Origin: Onchidella celtica
Lineage: Eukaryota > Mollusca > Gastropoda > Systellommatophora > Onchidiidae
Reading direction: 5' to 3'
Assembly (NCBI GenBank): GCA_963931925.1
Contig: OZ007583.1
Location: forward strand, 13,677,133 to 13,741,132
DNA: 64,000 bases
The position numbers and the translations under genes are program-made. This document shows, piece after piece, positions 48,461 to 60,311 of this stretch. Below the pieces are notes generated by a model that worked only from the letters and a program-made list of their open reading frames with translations, did no database searches and had not been told where the DNA came from. How positions within the stretch are numbered: position 1 is the first letter of the stretch; each line of letters opens with the position of its first letter.

Positions 48461-51400
48461 AGCCCAACCCACAAACTGATGTCTCAGATATTAGTGAAAA
48501 AAAACAACAACTGTGAGCTTTGAATGGATTATTTATACAACATAACAACAACAGAATGAAAAGAATAATGAGTCATAATGGACTTTATGTAAACATCACT
48601 AACTCTACATCTGCCATAACACAATTCAATTGGCCATTTCGCTCATCCCTGGATCGTCAGAATCTATCCAATGAACTTTCAAAAATACATACTTTTTTGG
48701 GACTTTTAAATCGAGGACGGCTCCAACTATGATACGTTTACGATAATGGGCTTGTAAAGTCTATATTTTGAGTACAATCGGTCAGAAAAGGATAGAAGCA
48801 TGAAACTGAACATAGGTGTAGTTCATAAGGAGGGTATTTAAAGAACAAGGTGTTGATCATGAAACAATTCCAAAAAAGCATCAAATATTCAAGATGGCCG
48901 ACACACATTAGAAATGCGTTACCTAACAAGTAACATACGTGGCATATAAAATTAAATGTCCCACATGCAATTTACATCTCAAAATATGTTACTGTAATTC
49001 TGGGAAGGATAGATCTTTTATATAAGTTATTATATTATTACTTATCTTTGTAAGATGAAGACGTGCAGTTCAGACACATTTTGCAGGACACTGTTACTCC
49101 TTCCTGACAACAGTAAGGTTAATATGCAGTGTTGTGATGAGCACGATTAGTGCCATGAATGGAGTCCATGAAAATTCCGGAATGTGATGTGTATATGAAT
49201 ACAGTAGTTGGTAATTATGTACAGAAAGGTTGGGCTTAGAAAGAACTATTGAAGAGGTGAGACGGCAGCTAATTTGAAATCGCTGTCAATGTGATACATC
49301 AGAATGTTATCTTATGTGCCAAACTTGCACCCACACGTTACGCTACATAAAAATTATGTTAAGCTAAATTTTAAAGCTTTTATTGCTCATGATACGATGA
49401 AATAAGCATTTCTTTCCTTCTTTTTTTTTTTCATCTGCATGCGAACTTACTTTCACTATTGTTTCGGATAATGTAACGCCTTCCTAATAACCCAAACGGC
49501 ACTGAAAGTATAATGGTGAAAAAAAAGTATGCGGAAAGTTCAAAACAGGAGAGCAATTAATGAGAAAATGTAGGATTGCAAAGGGTGAAGTCTGGCCTTG
49601 GACTCAGCTTTACAGGAAGATGTTCTTATGCGAGCGTTGTCCAATTACTAATCCAAATAGAGAAAATACTGAGCTGTCTTCACTCCTGGACCTCATCTAT
49701 AGCTCTGTATGCAAAAAATACTATGCTCCGCTAACAAAAGCCAGGAAGCACTTTCAGGAGAACGGCCAATAAGTTCATAGAAATAAATATTATATTACAT
49801 CATGTGGTCCGTGTATTATGAAAGAAAGACCGATAAGCCAATCTGGATAGCACGTGATGTTTTCAGACCAATCGGAGTAGATTGCCTTTCTCTTTTTTCC
49901 TATACAAGTCATGCTCGGGGTTAATTCTGTTTATGGCCAGGGGTTTTGTGGTGAAAGTTGTCTTTTTTATAAAAATTGTTATGCACGTTTATGGTTGTGG
50001 CTGAAAAAAAAAAGTATCAAAATTTTCATTGAAACACAGCATTCTTATTTGTGTATATGTGCAAAAAAATCATTGATTCTTTTACAGAAACGATATAATG
50101 ATAAATAAAATAATAGCAAATGATTATTAATTGTATTTGTGTGTTGTTGTTGTTGTTGTTTTTTTTTTTTTAAAGAGAAGCATTTAAGTTTCTTTTATTG
50201 AAACAAAGTGTTGATGATTAAATATATAACAGAAAAGAGTGCACAAACAGAGTGACCTACATTTTTGTCCGTTTTTGTGATTCCTCACTGTGGTTCTGGA
50301 GGAAAATTGCCTGTTGTGTTATCGAAAACATGTTAGGAAGGCTCAGGAAGTGGACAAGACACCCTCTCTCTCCGTCTGTCTGTTTGCCTCTCTGCCCTCT
50401 TCCATCAATTCTCTCCTCTGTCTCTCAATTGAACACGCACGCACACACATAGTGACGCCAGCACGCTCGCACATAGATGGAGGCAAAGAGAGAGAGAAAC
50501 GTTGCAAGCTGTTAGGAAAACAAGGTCTGCGACCCCTCAGTGCGAAAAGTTGCTAGAAAAGAAAAAAAAATGAAAGTGTCATAGTGAACTTGGGGGGCCT
50601 TTACTTTAATTACACATTGCAGACAAAAATCCTCAAATGAGAACTCGTAAAAGGACAAAGACACATAAAAGGACATGGTCACACTGAACCCTATGTGCAT
50701 TTTTGCTGGCGAAGTCTAGGGAAATTAGTTATCATCACCAAAAAAGCGTTTGCTGTTCAGTGGATAGGATTTGGTGCTTCCTGAACATTTATCCAAAAAT
50801 AGACGATAACGTTATGCTTTTGATGGAAAACGCTCGTTGTATCGGAATGTGCAATGAAGCTAAACATCTGAAGATTAATTAAAAAATGTTATAGTTTGTT
50901 GACCGAAGTCCAGCAGCTAATGCAGTTGTGTCTTGTATTGGGACCGACAGGTCACGGTAACAGAGCATTCGTGACACTAAATGCTCACAGCGGTCATTCA
51001 TAAAGTAGAGGGGGGGGGGTGCCCTTAAGGGAATTAGCAACAGCAACGAACAATTTTTCCTGCTGGATTTGATGTGAAACAAACAAGCCTAGAATTTTAC
51101 CATGTAACTAGTGGCAGCATTGGCAGAATTGATAAGACACTTGCCCCCAAAAATCGGCATTATGCATACGGCCACAGGCGTCTAGAAAATGTCAAAAAAT
51201 TATAATCCGAAACATCTAATAAAAAAATCCAATCTTCCTCTGAAGATGGTCACTTGTCTCGCTCTACCTAAGGAGTTTTTTTTACCAGTTGGTACCTATC
51301 ATTGGTCGTGTTGTGATCTGAGTATCAACTACAACCTAAAAAAATGTTTGAGCTCATTGCTGTTTGCGGTTCAGTCAGTGACCGGTGCGAACCATCCGGA

Positions 51401-52080
51401 AACAATAATCTGAGTATCCTTTAGTTGTTTGGGACAAAGCTGCATGCGTGAACTCCGTGTACTCACTGTGTACTCGTTTTCCTTTTCTCCATATTCCTCT
51501 TTCTTCTCATCCCATCCCCGCCGGTCTCTCTCTCCACCCCCCCCCCACCCCCAGTCTCTCGTGTCCATTAGCGCTATTCCAATCAGGAAAGAAGTGCACC
51601 TAATTGAACATTCTCGAAAGGCAATCAAATTAAAAACTACATATAAAAGCTGAACGTTTACAGCATGCGAGGACGAACTGAAATAGAAAAAACTATATTA
51701 TTTGGGCTGCTTGTCTTGAGTGCAATCCACAGACTGGTAGACTGCTGGGTGAGCTGCTTAAAACAAACTGTTTCGCTGTTTATGAAAAGGTTCAGAACCG
51801 TTGGTTATTTTTTTCGTATTGTTACTGGCTCGCGTAGGGAGCGGTAAGTTCAATGTATACGTCTCTAACAAATGTGCAGATACTGTATCGATAAAGAGTT
51901 CCGCCAATGTCAAGTCCCGCAAATTATACTATTTCTTGATTTGGTTCCTCAAATGGAATAATATATAATTATATTCCTGGAACGGGCCCCATGGTTGGAT
52001 GAGAGCCGAACTGTGATTTCCGAGTCAAAGATCCCTGGAACTGAAATCGATGCACCTGAGTAATGCTAACACTAAAATAC
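48461..52080. other. Intergenic DNA, no supported gene
   Basis: Only short frames without recognisable motifs. Contains (TTG)n and T-run at about 50142-50172 and a C-run at about 51534-51552. Confidence 0.4.
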
Positions 52081-52087
52081 GAATGCT

Positions 52088-52231
52088 GCATGTGCGTCAT
52101 CACCAAGCTCTACCCTTGCAAATCATGTATTGTGTTCATTTTTTTTGTTAAAAAAACAAGCATGTGCTTCATCACCAAGCTCTACCCTTGCAAATCATGT
52201 ATTACGCGTTCATATTTTAGTTAAAAAAAAA
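52088..52231 (+). repeat. Tandem duplication, 72-bp period
   Basis: Copies at 52088-52159 and 52160-52231 share gcatgtgc-tcatcaccaagctctacccttgc and caaatcatgtatt, and each ends in a T/A-rich stretch with 'gttaaaaaaa'. The high identity indicates a recent duplication. Confidence 0.9.
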
Positions 52232-52855
52232 CAACAAAATGGACCCCCTCCCCCCTGGACTCCCCACGCATGGACGTTCCTAGAGTCGAGTCCTCCTCTT
52301 GTTCTGTTTTCTTCTTGACCCTTTTGACCTTCCGGTCCGCCAGGGGCTCCCGGGGTTCCTGAAGCCGACAGTTAACCCGTTCAACCCGTATTCACTCAGG
52401 TACCAGTATTCAACTAGAAACCTGCAACCACAGATCTATGGTCCTGAAGGTCCGACAGGGTAAATTCCCAATATCCGTGGTTACTGGAAAGAACGCTTCC
52501 TTACAGTCCGGGATTTAAAAAACCCCAGAGAACTCCAACCAGATAGACATACATAGTGTATGTAAGCTTAATTGCTGAAAGCCATTATCCACAGCAAGGT
52601 AATGTCCAGTCGGTGGAGAACAGGAATTGTTAGGGATTTTTTTTTCAATTTTCACCCCGCTGACCTCATTAGTTAATTCATTCTTCACTTCCGGCGCACC
52701 CGCCCTAATAACCCAAACGTGATGAAGTATCACTGTGTGAATGGAGACATGTTGACATTGCTGGCTAGACAGACTAATGGTCATTCCTGAGTGAGGACAA
52801 GACTTATGAGTAAATATAGACTGACGGACAGCTCGTGACCAATCAGTTAATCTGT

Positions 52856-53075
52856 GACTTTCACCTTTCACCTTTCACCTAGGCGTTGTCCATCCACTGC
52901 AGGTCGTAGTCCTCCCGTAATGACTTCCATTCTTTTCTGTCTGAGGCTTTCCTCATCCATGTTGTTCCTCCTCTCTGTTTTATGTCATCCTGCCATCTTA
53001 TTCCTGGTCGTCCTCTTGTTCTTCTTCCTGTCCTTGGTTGCCATTCAGTGCAGCGTTTTGTCCGTCTATTGTCAT
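52856..53075 (-). mobile_element. 5'-truncated LINE 3' end with a (GGTGAAA)n tail
   Basis: The minus strand encodes the C-terminal tail typical of a widespread endonuclease-reverse transcriptase family: RTKRCTEWQPRTGRRTRGRP, then RWQDDI, TTWMRKASDR and EWKSLRED, with a stop at 52879. Immediately after the stop is a tandem tail of about three GGTGAAA units (plus strand ctttcacctttcacc, about 52856-52880), as seen for non-LTR elements ending in short tandem repeats. Reverse transcriptase and endonuclease are absent, so this is a 5' truncation. The fragment shows no stop within the homologous region. The clade (RTE-like or a related lineage) is inferred. No target duplication was found. Confidence 0.75.
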
Positions 53076-53109
53076 TCACTCCCCTCCCCCCTACATCCTC
53101 TGACAAAGA

Positions 53110-54060
53110 GGGAAAATATATTTGTCATTTTCCATTTTGAACATGACATGTAAGCCGGAGTGCTTGATTCGTCGGCAAACCGTTAGTAACCCTAAATGCG
53201 CACAATGTGGGTCTCTTGTATTGCTGCTGTGTCGCAGCCGCTTGGCACTGTTTTGTTTTTTTACTCCAGACAAATGGATGGACATGCACAAACTTGCGAT
53301 ACTGGCGCTCACTGATGAGTCAACGGAAATACAAAACTAAAATCTGGGATTACAACGCGATTGCAACTTCATCCCAGCCAGCAGCCCCACTGAAATCCAA
53401 CACGTAGTACTGGCGTCGTTTGCACGTAGGAATGACGTTATTTGTAATCAGACCACGGTCCCCAGAGAACCGACAAGAAAGAAACCATTTAATAATGATT
53501 ATTTTTACAGGCGTCTTTTAGCCATCGTCTAAAAATAGGCCTTTTTCTCCAAAAATAAATTTTAGCCTATTTACGTCATCAAAAGTGAATGTGGACTTCA
53601 GTTTATTACATTTCTGCCCAAAGAAACGTGATTTGTACAACTCATTTAACGCAAAACGACCATTTTGATTTATACAATCAGATAAGCGCGAGATTCAATT
53701 TTCTCCCATGCCGTGTTAAAATTGAACTTCTTCCAGAGGTGAATTTACGTGGCCGATTTTTTATAAACTTGTTGATTTTCAAACATCAAATCCAGTCTAG
53801 ACATGGCCATAACGGTGTGTTAAATCTGTATGGATGTTCATTCGCTGCTCAGAATAATTAAGTTTACACTGGTGGTGACTTTTCAAGAAAAATAACATAA
53901 TACACATCACGCCATTTTGGAAAATCCCTTTTCCAAGCATGGTAAGCGTATTTAGGTGGGTTTTGTTTTTTTAGGAGATTCCTTGCCAGTGGTATTTATA
54001 CTTCTCTTTTCTGGTTTTTATTTTTCTTGTTCTAGTTTCTGTATGTCTGGTTGTAGAGAG
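53110..54060. other. Intergenic DNA, no supported gene
   Basis: Short frames only. A phrase gtaatcagaccacggtccc near 53440-53465 resembles the gtaattagactacggtctcc of the 42.8-kb tandem duplication, suggesting the same dispersed repeat family. Confidence 0.35.
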
Positions 54061-54064
54061 TGGT

Positions 54065-54347
54065 TGTTGTTTTTTTTTCTAAATAATTTGGCCCGGGCAG
54101 AGGCCTTGTTCGGCCCGCTGTTCTCGAATGTTAACTGCCGAGGTATCTTTAACATGCGCAACGTGCATACGGGCCATCCGAGTTTTTCGTCCTTATCCAA
54201 GAAGATTTGGCGCTCGATCCTACCTACCATAGGATCAGGGACAGGCGTTTTGCCCCCCCCCCCCACTTCCGGAAACCGACCGGGGATCGAACCCGGTACC
54301 TTCGGCGTGAGAGGCGAGCACCTTGCCTCTAGACCACCTTGTCCTAC
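54065..54347 (-). mobile_element. tRNA-Glu-derived SINE
   Basis: Read on the minus strand from 54347, the head resembles tRNA-Glu(CTC): A-box TGGTCTAGAGGCA (54323-54335), a CTCTCACGCCG anticodon region, and B-box GGTTCGATCCC (54283-54293). The last part of the head does not fold into an acceptor stem, so it is not a tRNA gene. A body of about 190 bp follows, with a phrase GCATGTTAAAGATACCTCGG that looks like a conserved SINE central region, and then an A-rich tail (plus-strand T-run at about 54067-54077). Transcription would use RNA polymerase III from the internal boxes. No target duplication was resolved. The family is not assigned. Confidence 0.8.
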
Positions 54348-54929
54348 ATGGTAAACTCGACTTTAAAAAAAAATAAAAGAAGCAAAAACTGAGATATCTG
54401 GCACGTTTGTAGCCCTTCACAGCCCGGAGGTTGTGTTGTAAGTTGGGAGGTCACATTCTGAAAAATAAGGGTTAAATATAGCCCTTTTATAATAGCGTTT
54501 TATTTACGTCTTTGGAAGATGGTTATTTAGTAATTTTGCTCCTCAAACATTTTTTGCAAAAAACCGAATTAGGACAGTTTACTCGACTACGACGATTTAT
54601 CAGTAAGAATTCAAAAAGGCACTATTCTCTTTTTTTTTTCCAATGAAACTGCTTTTTTTCTTTTTTTTTGAGTTAAGAAATGTCGAAAAATCTGGATACG
54701 AAATGAAATAAGTGAATAATTATTTCATCTGTCTTGTCTGTCCACTCGCTTGCGATGCTGGCTAGCCATTTCTTTGTGTTGTTTCTACTCGCCAGGACGC
54801 ATGATGGTATACAATTATACGCGCTTGTATGATTTTCATTTCCAGAAACACCCAGATTATGGACGTTAATAACTCATCTATGCATGCACCCACCGCGCAT
54901 CATTCGGAGAAAGCTGGTTCATTCACAAG

Positions 54930-55060
54930 AGTATGCCTAGTTAGTGCTTGGAAAAGCTGGAGTGAACAAATGAAGAAATATAAGTGACTCAGGCGGGGCT
55001 CAAACCTCCGGCTTCTGTTTCAGCACCAAGCGAACGAACACCTCAGCTTTTTTAATATTT
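54930..55060 (-). mobile_element. Degenerate tRNA-derived SINE head
   Basis: The minus strand has an A-box-like AGCTGAGGTGTTCG, a CTTGGTGCTGAAACAG anticodon-like region and a B-box-like GGTTTGAGCCCC, spaced as in a tRNA. The body to the left is not recognisable. It could also be a very old tRNA pseudogene. Confidence 0.5.
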
Positions 55061-55861
55061 TTTATTAACTGATTCACTTCCAGCCTTTTTGTGCAAACCA
55101 TCACAGTCCTGATGACTCCGTCTCAACAAGTCAGAGGTTTCGCCCAGTGGAGCTTTGGGGACATGAGCCGTAGATTAGACATTGAACACATGATATTCTA
55201 ATAGCCTACTATATCACTTTGGATATTATTTAAACTCAATAAATTACTCTTGAGCCTCTCAGAGCGACATGAAGAAATTAATCAGTTAATTTTCGTAGCG
55301 CTTTCTCTCACCCAAAGCATCTGCTTATAATTGTCTCTATTTTTTGCTGATCATTCGCCCTGTCTGTCTAGAATGAGTTTGAATTTGAGTTTGGAGAAAA
55401 CTCGTCCAGGTGATAACGGCTTTATTGTCAGGAAACAGCAACGACGATGTAATAAACCAGAAGGATCAAACAGAAAGAGACGCGACCAGAGGCGCCCACC
55501 AACCACCCGTGGGATTTTGGATTCAGCCAAAAGAACACAGTTTTTTTGTTTTTTTTTATGAGCTCAGATTGAAATGCGATTTTGAATGTATTCATTCAGT
55601 GCATGACTCAGTGATCACTAAATAAAGAAATAATAGGGTACCTAATTAAGCCAACAGACATGAACAACTTCAAATTTTTTTATTTTTTTTTTTAATATAT
55701 AGATTCCCATATAGGTGTGTTTGAACATATATGTAGATACTCGGAGGAATTAAGAGTGAAGACTAAGGTCAATAAATAGATGAATAAATAAATAGATGAA
55801 TAAATAAATAGATGAGTAAGAGAGAACATAATAATATAACCAAGTAAATGAATACACAGCT

Positions 55862-55950
55862 GTCTATGGGGACTATCCTGGGGATCGGACCCAACTTGAG
55901 TCTTTTATATCCCAGAATTGTTAACTACTGAATTCTGTGTTGTCGGCCTT
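55862..55950 (-). mobile_element. tRNA-like SINE remnant inside the LINE 3' region
   Basis: The minus strand reads an A-box-like ATTCAGTAGTTAAC, a CTGGGATATAAAAGACTCAAG anticodon-like region and a B-box-like GGGTCCGATCCCC in tRNA-like spacing. It may be a nested SINE or part of a composite 3' region. Confidence 0.45.
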
Positions 55951-56566
55951 CTCGAACCCTCTAGGTCTTTAACATTATCAGCTGATCAGTTTTAGAGTTC
56001 AGTTTTAAACAGCTGGTACTGTAGCAATACAAACACAAGCCAATCATAATGATAATCAGTAAATATATATAATAAACCTGAGCAGAAGTTTTAAAAATAC
56101 AGATTAAAAGAACAGACAGACATTTCAGAAAAAATATAAAATAAAATAAATCTGTCTTCCATGTGCTACGTGTGTTCCCAATGGTTTTAAATACTAAGAG
56201 GATGAGTCATCTATAAAATAATTAATTCAAATATGATGCATAATAGAGTCAATCGAGACAAGAAAAACAAAACAGCAAAAAAAAAAAAAAAAAAGTCTGC
56301 CAATTTTCTAACCAAATAATAATAATATAATATTATCAGTACCAGAATATAAAAAATAAAAAGTGACCGTGGAATAACTTTACTTTCATGCACCTTGGAA
56401 TACCAAAATTTGTTGCATTTTTCATCTTTTCGTCATTGCCCTTTTTTTTTTTTTCTTTATCTCTATTTCACTCGCTCATACAATAGTATTTCCATTCATA
56501 TTTAACGTTAATGGGGCCTGAGATGAGTTAAGGATACTGAGACATCTCGTGGCGTACAAATAATAG

Positions 56567-57868
56567 CTATTCGATGAAATGTTCTCTATGCTTCCATTCT
56601 ATTTCAAAGATATGGAAAATATTATTCATGGTTCCATATTTCAGCTTACTTATACATAGCTTGGCCACTAATATAATATGATTTATAGTATTTATTTTCT
56701 TACTTGTACATTCGTTACAATCTTCTTTCACTATTCCAAAGAGTGCTCTCACCTCGTTCATGATTAATTTATGGCCTGTTTTCATAAGAATGACATTGGC
56801 TATATGCTTCCAAAATCCCCTGATTTTCTTACAGTAAAAGAAGAAATGCTCTATGTAGACTCTTTCATTACAATAAGCACAATTTTCTGATGATTTTATT
56901 CCTATTCTTGTAAGTAAAATATTGGTAGGGTAGATATTATGGATTAATTTAAAGTGAAGAAGCCTAAGTCTACTTTCCCTAGATGAATTTTTTGCTACCA
57001 TAAAATATTTTGTGACATCGATATCAAGCTTTCTTTTCCAGAAGCCAACTCCACAACTAGTGCCTTCTCTACTGTTTAGAAATCTATTTCTTATTTGTTT
57101 ATTAGTTTTGGCAAAGAAACATTCAATATATTCAGGAAGCTTACAAGCTGTCTCTTTTGCTTCCCTAATCATGTTCCTTGTAACACTGCCTAAAAGCGTT
57201 CTCTGGTTTTCTGTGAAGGCATTTATCATTGCGTTATATTCAAACATTAGGCTTGGGTAATTTCCTGTTTTTTCCTCTATGGTCTCTCTTCCGATTATTC
57301 CTCTCTCGCTCCACACGTCATGTATATATCTTATATTTGCCTTGATCCATTTCGGGAAGAAAAGGAGGTTTCTTTTATATTGGAACAACTTATTATTAAA
57401 CAAGGGTTGATTTAACAATTCCTGTAGTGACATGTTGTCCGTGTCACTAACAATTACTTTTGTGTCCTTTGCTTCTATCCAGGCACTGGCTACAGTTCGC
57501 CAGAACAAAGATGTGATAGTGTTTATTTTTGCCTTATGTTTAAGGCTGAAATTACTTTCTACAAATTATTTGCTACCCCCAAACTGTGAGAAGAAATGTT
57601 CAGAGGTGTTTATGTGGCTTTCATTCGTCCTATTGCCTTTCGATGTCAGCCATTTCATCCACTTCATTAGGAATATTTTCTGTTGGTCCTTTATACTAAT
57701 CATACCCAATCCTCCTTCAGACAATTCTTTGCAAATTACAGTTCTTTTTACCTTCTCAAATGCTTTCTTATTTGAATATTTTTTCTGCCAGATGAATTTA
57801 AATATCTTAGAGTCTATTTCTTGTAGTATGTTTTGTGGCAGACTTACTGATTGTACTATATAGCTCAA
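56567..57868 (-). pseudogene. LINE ORF2 C-terminal portion, one internal stop
   Basis: About 434 codons in one frame, interrupted by a single TAA at 57566-57568 (after QFGGSK). The upstream part reads VSLPQNILQEIDSKIFKFIW, KAFEKVKR and GGLGMISI, the thumb-side region that follows reverse transcriptase in L1/Tx1-type ORF2. The downstream part ends with RLLHFKLIHNIYPTN and a C-x2-C-x7-H-x5-C-like motif (CAYCNERVYIEHFFFYC). The full protein would be over 1000 residues; endonuclease and the RT core are missing through 5' truncation. Few lesions indicate a fairly young copy. Confidence 0.85.
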
Positions 57869-58504
57869 TTGTGATAGTCAAAAGAACACAGTTAAAATAA
57901 AAATAGCATGAACTTCCGAAAGTAACATTACATAACTGCACTGAGTGTATTTCTAAGGAAGAAGGGAAAACTGGAAAGGTAAGGATGAATGCACCAAAGA
58001 TCCTTCTTTGTGAGTTCAATTAACAGTGCGGAATGAAAAGGGAATAGATGGCCCCGGATCGATCCACATAAAGTTACTCCAATGGTCAATGTACCTAGCT
58101 GACCTGAATAAGGATTCAGCTATGAATAAAGACAGACGGCACGAATAGTTCACGGGAACTAACATCAGCGTCTTGTGCTAAGTTCACTGTGCGTTTTCTC
58201 CTTTGTACACCAGACCTTTGCAAAATGTCAAATTTGATTAGCTTTGTCCAGGAAAGCTCAAATCTTCAATGTTCTCGAAAACCTTAGTGTTTTGTTTGGC
58301 AACTTTTCAAGAGAAGCAAAAACACCTGTTTTATTTTAGCACAGCTGGTCTAATTAAGTTGAATTTTATTTGAAAGTTTGCTATTCGGTTATTAATTTTG
58401 TCGGCGTAGGGGTCTACAACCAAGACCACTCGACGCAGCTTTAAATGTAGTCTAGGCATATATATATTATTCATTCAGATGTTCTATAAATCAACTATCC
58501 AGAG

Positions 58505-59047
58505 TATCATTTTATTTTGTATTACAGCCTGGGGAGGAAATGCAAAGGAGCAAGACAAGAACAAAATTGACAACTCTATTATCAAAAAAGATTGCCATCT
58601 AACTAACAGTGAATGAGTTGTTTGTATATTCGTGCAAACAGAAACTAGAATCAGTTCTAAATGATTGCTCCCACCCCTTGTTCCATGAGATAGTCCGCTC
58701 CCAAAGAAGTGGACGAACACTGTATTTAAAAACAAACAGAGAGTGCTATAGACTATCTTTTTTGCCATCCGCAATACGAGGTAGCAGTGTTTCCTGATGT
58801 AGTATGCTGTTGTTAGTTTTTCCTAATGTATTATTGTTACAGTGTGTGTGTTTGTGTGTGGGTGTGTGTGTGAGCAAATGTTCTTACTTGTTGGTAATGT
58901 TGTGTGAGCAATGTGCGTGTGTGTGGTGGGCATTAAAGACTTGTAGGTCTTAGATATTGTATTTGCTGTTGTACTGTTACTGAACGCTGTGACAACAAAT
59001 TTCCTGGAAACCGGATAATAAAGTCATATCCTATCATTCTTATCTTA
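58505..59047 (+). mobile_element. L2/CR1-like LINE 3' end
   Basis: The plus strand reads AWGGNAKEQDKNKIDN followed by IIKK, and then in another frame NDCSHPLFHEIVRSQRSGR and SFLPSAIRGSS, ending at 58797. These are the WGGN / DPSHPL / SGRR / SFLPSAI blocks at the C-terminus of L2-type LINEs. At least one frameshift or stop separates them. About 250 bp of GT-rich 3' sequence follows, ending gacaacaaatttcctgg-aaccggataataaagt and a short TATC-like tail, which is the usual L2-type 3' terminus. The 5' end is truncated. Confidence 0.75.
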
Positions 59048-59070
59048 TATATATGTATATATATATATAA

Positions 59071-59541
59071 TTAGATGATGTTCCTGGCGTTATCCGGGAT
59101 AAACCTGTGAACCCAGCGTTCCCACTCTCTCTCTCTCTTTTTGGCCTACAAAGCTTCCCATAATTATTCTAGTCTTACTACAGATTTCATGCACGCTATA
59201 GCGCACACATTTCAGGTAGGGAAATTGCTCGCACAGAACTGAACACGTAATAATACATCGTTTCCGGTGCAATGAGCTTACTAATGGGAACCAAAAAAAA
59301 AAGATCATTGTATTTTACTTTCTTGCGTCTTTTAATTTAAAAATACCTGAAACTTGAATCAACATAATCGGTCGACACAAAAGCGATTGGACTGGATTCG
59401 TTGACACTTAGGAAAATTAACTTTATAATTGCTGAAACTGTCATTTAGGCTCTAGCGTTGAGCAAAAAAAAAGGGTCAAAATTGCACCACAATGAATTAC
59501 TCCCACCACTATTTTTTTTTTTATAATAAGATATATATTAG
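59071..59541 (-). mobile_element. Possible second Helitron, minus strand
   Basis: On the minus strand the 3' end reads a CCCGGATAACGCCAGG hairpin (plus 59083-59098), then AACATCATCTAA followed by T, matching the Helitron CTRR|T end. The 5' end is uncertain; a TCTAATATATATCTTATTATAAAA stretch beginning near 59541 is a candidate. No coding capacity was seen. Confidence 0.5.
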
Positions 59542-59562
59542 ATATTATTAAATATTAATATA

Positions 59563-60311
59563 TCTATATTAATAAAAGTGAAACTTTACGACAATTGCAG
59601 CGCGCCTTTCGCTACTCCTCTGTTAATGCTGATTCGGTGGCCCTCAGATTTTATACAGCGCTTAGCATAGACTGTCGTCGTGTCCCCGGCACAGAAAATA
59701 AAAAAATAATTAATAACTCGCAGAACGTTTGTATTAGTTCCTAGGTTGCGACACATTGGCATTCGGTCTATTTTTTCGGCAAATTAATGTAACTAAGATT
59801 GGTTCCGGTATAGACTGTATCACACTCACAAAACAACTTCCGGTTAGGACTGGTTTGAATGATGAGATTGACTTCTAAGACTATCAAGTATAAAATGTTG
59901 TATGTGTGTTCTCAATGTGCCTAGACTAGGAAAAAGAAAGGGTCTGGAATTGGGAGATTGACGCAGCAGGGCCAAAAGTACAGGTTTGTGTTTTCAATAT
60001 GCCTAGGAATATATTATAATATTTCTTTTCCATTAACACAATACGACGTTATCACTTCCTGCGATGTGCAAACAAACTAACCTTTGCGCAAATCATAGCC
60101 ATTTGACGGATGTTGGCGGGGCGCGCAGGATGTCAAAGGGTCACCCGTCAAAGCGCAAAGGGAAAGCAGTAAAACGTATCTAAAAACAAACAAGCAAGCA
60201 AAAATAAAATACAGCTAAAGGAACAGGCAAAATGAAACAGTTCCACAATAATCACCTAGAACTGAAACTAATAAATCGATTTATCCCGGACAGGGCCGGG
60301 AACTCAGCTAG
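59563..60311 (+). mobile_element. Non-autonomous Helitron, about 749 bp
   Basis: It begins TCTATATTAATAAAAGTGAAA after a host A. It ends with the hairpin CCCGGACAGGGCCGGG (about 60287-60301), AACTCAG and CTAG before a host T. TC at the start, a GC-rich hairpin about 10 bp from a CTRR end, and insertion between A and T without target duplication are the Helitron hallmarks. The interior has no Rep/helicase frame, so movement would depend on an autonomous relative. Confidence 0.8.

Larger units (their letters stand above)
55543..57878 (-). mobile_element. 5'-truncated L1/Tx1-like LINE with 15-bp target duplication
   Basis: The insertion is bounded by the 15-bp direct repeat caaaagaacacagtt at 55528-55542 and 57879-57893. 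Next to the left copy is the poly(A) tail, seen as T-rich sequence at about 55541-55557. The right boundary falls exactly where reverse-transcriptase-type homology is cut off. In element order it holds the end of ORF2 (57868-56567) and a long 3' region of about 1 kb (56566-55543) with AT-rich repeats, a (AAATAGATGAAT)n-like run at about 55775-55815 and a tRNA-like piece. Target-primed reverse transcription with 5' truncation explains the structure. Confidence 0.8.

Noticed and set aside
54275-54347. tRNA-Glu gene
   Set aside because: A and B boxes are good, but the 3' part cannot pair with the 5' acceptor strand and a SINE body follows.
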